From the NCBI RefSeq assembly GCF_900626075.1, contig NZ_UYZY01000001.1, forward strand, positions 1,240,001-1,304,000: a stretch of 64,000 nt of DNA, written 5' to 3'. The DNA is from Clostridium transplantifaecale. GTDB lineage: Bacteria; Bacillota; Clostridia; Lachnospirales; Lachnospiraceae. This document shows positions 61,630 to 64,000 of the stretch, piece after piece (the first letter of the stretch is position 1; each line of letters opens with the position of its first letter). Below the pieces are notes generated by a model, which was not told the origin of the DNA, searched no databases, and worked only from the letters and a program-made list of their open reading frames with translations. Position numbers and translations under genes: made by a program.

Positions 61630-62160
61630 CTAATATTCAATTCCTTTTCTCGCAGCTACCCCATCGTCAAATGGATGCCGGATTTTTCGTATCTCCGATA
61701 TATAATCCGCACGTTCTACAAATTCCGGTAAAGGGTCCCTGCCCGTCATCACAATTTCCAGGTTCCCAGGACAGTCATCCAGAAATTTAAGAATCTGCTC
61801 CTTCTCAAGCAGCCCGCTTCGGACGGCGGCGCAGACCTCATCCATCACAAAAAGAGTCTGCCCTTCTTTCGCACACCGAAGCGCCGTGTCGGACGCCTCT
61901 TTAAAAAGCTCCCGGTAAAAATCCGCGGCCTCCCGTTTCTGTCCCTCCGTCATCTGCCAGGTAAAACCGAATGTTTTCCTGCATGGAATTACCGTGATGC
62001 CTTTTATTTGCCTTAATGCGTCCACTTCGCCCGAATCGTCGTTCTTCAGGAAGCGGACGAGGACTGCGCGTCCTCCGCAGCCTGCCATTCTGACGGCCAG
62101 GCCGATGGCGGCCGTTGTCTTGCCTTTTCCGTCGCCGCAGTAGATGTGGGTGTATGACAT
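61630..62160 (-). CDS. cobO: Corrinoid adenosyltransferase (CobO/BtuR type)
   Basis: A 176-residue P-loop protein: GDGKGKTTAAIGLAVRMAG (9-27) binds ATP; LFVMDEVCAAV carries the Walker-B-like Asp-Glu; GRDPLPEFVERADYISEI is the family C-terminus. Transfers adenosyl from ATP to cob(I)alamin or cob(I)yrinic acid diamide. No cobalamin riboswitch was seen upstream; instead a palindromic-repeat fragment lies there. Confidence 0.93.
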   Translation of the reverse strand: MSYTHIYCGDGKGKTTAAIGLAVRMAGCGGRAVLVRFLKNDDSGEVDALRQIKGITVIPCRKTFGFTWQMTEGQKREAADFYRELFKEASDTALRCAKEGQTLFVMDEVCAAVRSGLLEKEQILKFLDDCPGNLEIVMTGRDPLPEFVERADYISEIRKIRHPFDDGVAARKGIEY

Positions 62161-62177
62161 AATGTTTTTGCTCCTTT

Positions 62178-62258
62178 TAATTGAAAAATGAGGACGATGG
62201 TGTGGGAATGGCGGGCGGGGTAGGGAGGGGATCGCTGGGGCTTCGGTCCTGGCCTTAG
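62178..62258. repeat. Palindromic repeat half, remnant R6
   Basis: AATTGAAAAATGAGGACGAT matches the conserved terminus of the long element; the following GGGCTTCGGTCCTGGCC resembles its GCTTCAGTCCCGG arm. The other half is absent; the sequence runs straight into the helicase gene end. Confidence 0.6.
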
Positions 62259-62260
62259 TC

Positions 62261-64000
62261 TTATCCTAAATATTCCTCCACAAATCGTGATATTTCGACT
62301 TTTTTGTGGTATCTCTCTTTGACCGCGTACACATGCAGGCGCTCTTTGGCTCTGGTCATGGCGACGTAGAAGAGGCGTCTCTCCTCCTCGATATCTTCGT
62401 CCAGCGCCGCTTTGCTGTGGGGCGTTACTCCCTCGTTGGCGTCTAGAATATAGACGATTTTGAATTCCAGCCCTTTTGAGCCGTGCATCGTAGCCAGAGT
62501 GACCGCATCTTCTTCCGATGCCTTTCCGGCCGATGCCTGGCGTTTCAGTTCTTCCGCATAGTCCTCGATATGGCGGAACCATTCTTCATATGTCTTGTAT
62601 CCGGCGGCGCTCTCTTTGAGCTGATCCGCCGTCTCCAAAAGTTCCTCCGGCTTCATTCTTCGGAAACCGGCATACTCCTCCAGAAAACCGTCGTATCCGA
62701 TTCCCTGGCGTATGTAATTCACCGCCGCCAGAGGCGACATGCGGCTCACTGCTTTCAGATCGTATTCCAGATTCTCGATCCGATCCACCATCCAGTCTTT
62801 TTCACCGTACCAGCTTTTCAGCTCTCCAAAATCCACCGTCTGGTTACGCAGGCTGTCGCGGCTGATATACCGGTTGGGACGGTTGATTATCTGAAGAAAG
62901 TCGGATCTTTCCCGGCTTCCCAGGGCAATTTTTATATAGGTCAGTATATTTCTTGATATCCAGTGCTCATAGAGGTTTGGCACAGTGTCTTTTGCCCTGA
63001 AGGGAAGATTGTATTCCATGAGTTTTTCCATCAGGAGCCTGGGGCCTGAGTTGGTCCTGTAGAGAACTGCTATATCACTGTATTGATACCCGGCAGCCAG
63101 GTATTGCTTTATCTCCCCTGCAATCCGGTTGTTTTCTTCAAAGCTGTCCTGCCAGACCCTGGTGATAATATTTTTTCCCCTTGCGCCTGCGGTCTTTATG
63201 TTCTTTTTGAAACGTTTTTCATTATTCTCAATCAGGCGCAGGGAGGGACCAGCAATCTCTGCCGTACATCTGTAGTTCACATCCAGAAGAATGCGTTCCG
63301 CATTTTTATAATCTCTCTCAAATCCCAGCATGATCTCCGGCCTGGCGCCGCGGAAACGGTAGATAGACTGGTCGTCGTCACCGACGATGAAGAGGTTGTT
63401 GTCCGGTTTTGCAATGAGACGGATGATTTCATACTGCAGACGGTTAATATCCTGAAACTCGTCAATCAGGATGTAGCGGTACCGCTTTTGCCACGCCGCC
63501 AGAATATCCTTTCTTTCCCGGAACAACTGCCAGCACATAACCATCATATCGTCAAAATCAATGAGTCCCGACCGTCTCATCTGTTCCTCATATCCGCTGA
63601 AAATCCTGCGAAAGGTTTCATCCGGACAATTTTTGGAGTAATAATGCCTCAAATCGATCATTTCTCCCTTTACGGAGCTGATCTCACTTAAAACAGAGGT
63701 GACGAATTCATTCTCGTCCTCCAGTTCCAGCTCTTCTTTCCCTGCCAGTTCCCTGATGAACTGCATCTGCTGTTCCGTCCGCACAATGTTCTGCGCCGTA
63801 TAACGGTAAGCCAGCTTCAGTATCTGAAAAAAGATTGAATGGAACGTGCCGAAGGAAACTCCCCGCGCCGCTCCGGTCAGACGCACATAGCGCTCCTTCA
63901 TCTCCTCAGCGGCGGCCCTGGTAAACGTGATAACGAGAATATCCGACGGGTTGATTCTGCAGTCCTCCGTCAGATATTTGATCCTGTGTGTAATTACCGT
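62261..64000 (-). CDS. UvrD/PcrA-type ATP-dependent helicase, 5' end outside window
   Basis: The frame is open to the right edge (580 codons). Visible motifs: DILVITFTRAAAEEM (Ia), GTFHSIFFQIL, DEFQDINRLQYEIIRLI (II), GDDDQSIYRFRGARPEI (III), VNYRCTAEIA (IV), TMHGSKGLEFKIVYILDANE (V) and RRLFYVAMTRAKERLHVYAV (VI). The Walker A motif lies beyond the window. A 3'-5' DNA helicase for repair or replication. It is separate from AddA; the order of motifs fits small UvrD-like helicases. Ends SRFVEEYLG at 62261. Confidence 0.92.
   Translation of the reverse strand, partial: TVITHRIKYLTEDCRINPSDILVITFTRAAAEEMKERYVRLTGAARGVSFGTFHSIFFQILKLAYRYTAQNIVRTEQQMQFIRELAGKEELELEDENEFVTSVLSEISSVKGEMIDLRHYYSKNCPDETFRRIFSGYEEQMRRSGLIDFDDMMVMCWQLFRERKDILAAWQKRYRYILIDEFQDINRLQYEIIRLIAKPDNNLFIVGDDDQSIYRFRGARPEIMLGFERDYKNAERILLDVNYRCTAEIAGPSLRLIENNEKRFKKNIKTAGARGKNIITRVWQDSFEENNRIAGEIKQYLAAGYQYSDIAVLYRTNSGPRLLMEKLMEYNLPFRAKDTVPNLYEHWISRNILTYIKIALGSRERSDFLQIINRPNRYISRDSLRNQTVDFGELKSWYGEKDWMVDRIENLEYDLKAVSRMSPLAAVNYIRQGIGYDGFLEEYAGFRRMKPEELLETADQLKESAAGYKTYEEWFRHIEDYAEELKRQASAGKASEEDAVTLATMHGSKGLEFKIVYILDANEGVTPHSKAALDEDIEEERRLFYVAMTRAKERLHVYAVKERYHKKVEISRFVEEYLG

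Noticed and set aside
61630..62260. Cobalamin riboswitch in front of cobO
   Set aside because: The short upstream region is occupied by a palindromic-repeat fragment and the end of the helicase gene; no B12-box-like sequence is present.
1..64000. tRNA, rRNA, CRISPR arrays, phage structural genes, replication origin
   Set aside because: Looked for and not seen: no cloverleaf-like sequences, no regularly spaced short direct repeats, no capsid or tail genes, no DnaA-box cluster.

Overview
The window looks like a chromosomal segment of a Gram-positive anaerobe of the Clostridia, most likely Lachnospiraceae (the Clostridium symbiosum / Enterocloster type is a guess). Evidence: a Firmicute T-box leader, AddAB rather than RecBCD, strong AGGAGG ribosome binding sites, lipoproteins with LSGC/TGC lipoboxes, roughly half GC, and many amino-acid and peptide transporters. 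No rRNA, tRNA or CRISPR array was seen.

Layout. 1-1617: start of a membrane sensor with two periplasmic-binding-type domains, running off the left edge. 1.6-2.8 kb: two copies of a long palindromic repeat. 2.8-6.6 kb: a nicotinamidase-like hydrolase, then a tryptophan (UGG) T-box in front of a trpXYZ-type ABC transporter. 6.66-20.6 kb: an accessory region that appears to interrupt a flavodoxin gene (its 3' part is at 6661, its 5' part at 20426-20623). It holds relics (group II intron end, truncated response regulator, RhuM pseudogene) and two intact modules. Module A (8.2-14.2 kb) has a divergent HxlR regulator and two flavin reductases, a SirTM-type sirtuin, a UvrA-like ATPase and a zinc-type macrodomain hydrolase: a putative electrophile-controlled ADP-ribosylation cassette. 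Module B (14.4-19.7 kb) has a sigma54 activator diverging from a peptidase C26 - AGCS symporter - SDR operon with a textbook -24/-12 promoter; it is bounded by an inverted pair of 36-bp hairpins. 20.6-22.3 kb: TetR regulator and a divergent second sirtuin. 22.4-28 kb: repeat plus oligopeptide ABC operon (dppA-B-C-DF). 28-35 kb: GDPD phosphodiesterase, a small orphan protein, a hybrid histidine kinase with a solute-binding lipoprotein fused to a 5'-nucleotidase C-terminal-like domain, and a metallophosphatase. 35-40 kb: sbcCD and small proteins. 40-45 kb: cupin, uracil/xanthine permease behind a structured leader, TIM-barrel isomerase, RsiV-like lipoprotein. 45-51 kb: glutaminase plus AGCS symporter, palindromic repeat, MBL hydrolase with XRE-cupin regulator, LysR regulator. 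51-64 kb: addAB, rpoN, DUF1292 protein, membrane protein, cobO, and a UvrD-type helicase running off the right edge.

How parts connect: RpoN at 58.5 kb would serve the sigma54 promoter at 17.5 kb. Glutaminase and its neighbour symporter form a glutamine use pair. Two sirtuins and a macrodomain protein make NAD-dependent protein modification a theme. A dispersed, roughly 330-bp palindromic element with conserved inverted ends occurs in at least four long and three short or degenerate copies, and in two cases its end forms the stop codon region of the adjacent gene.
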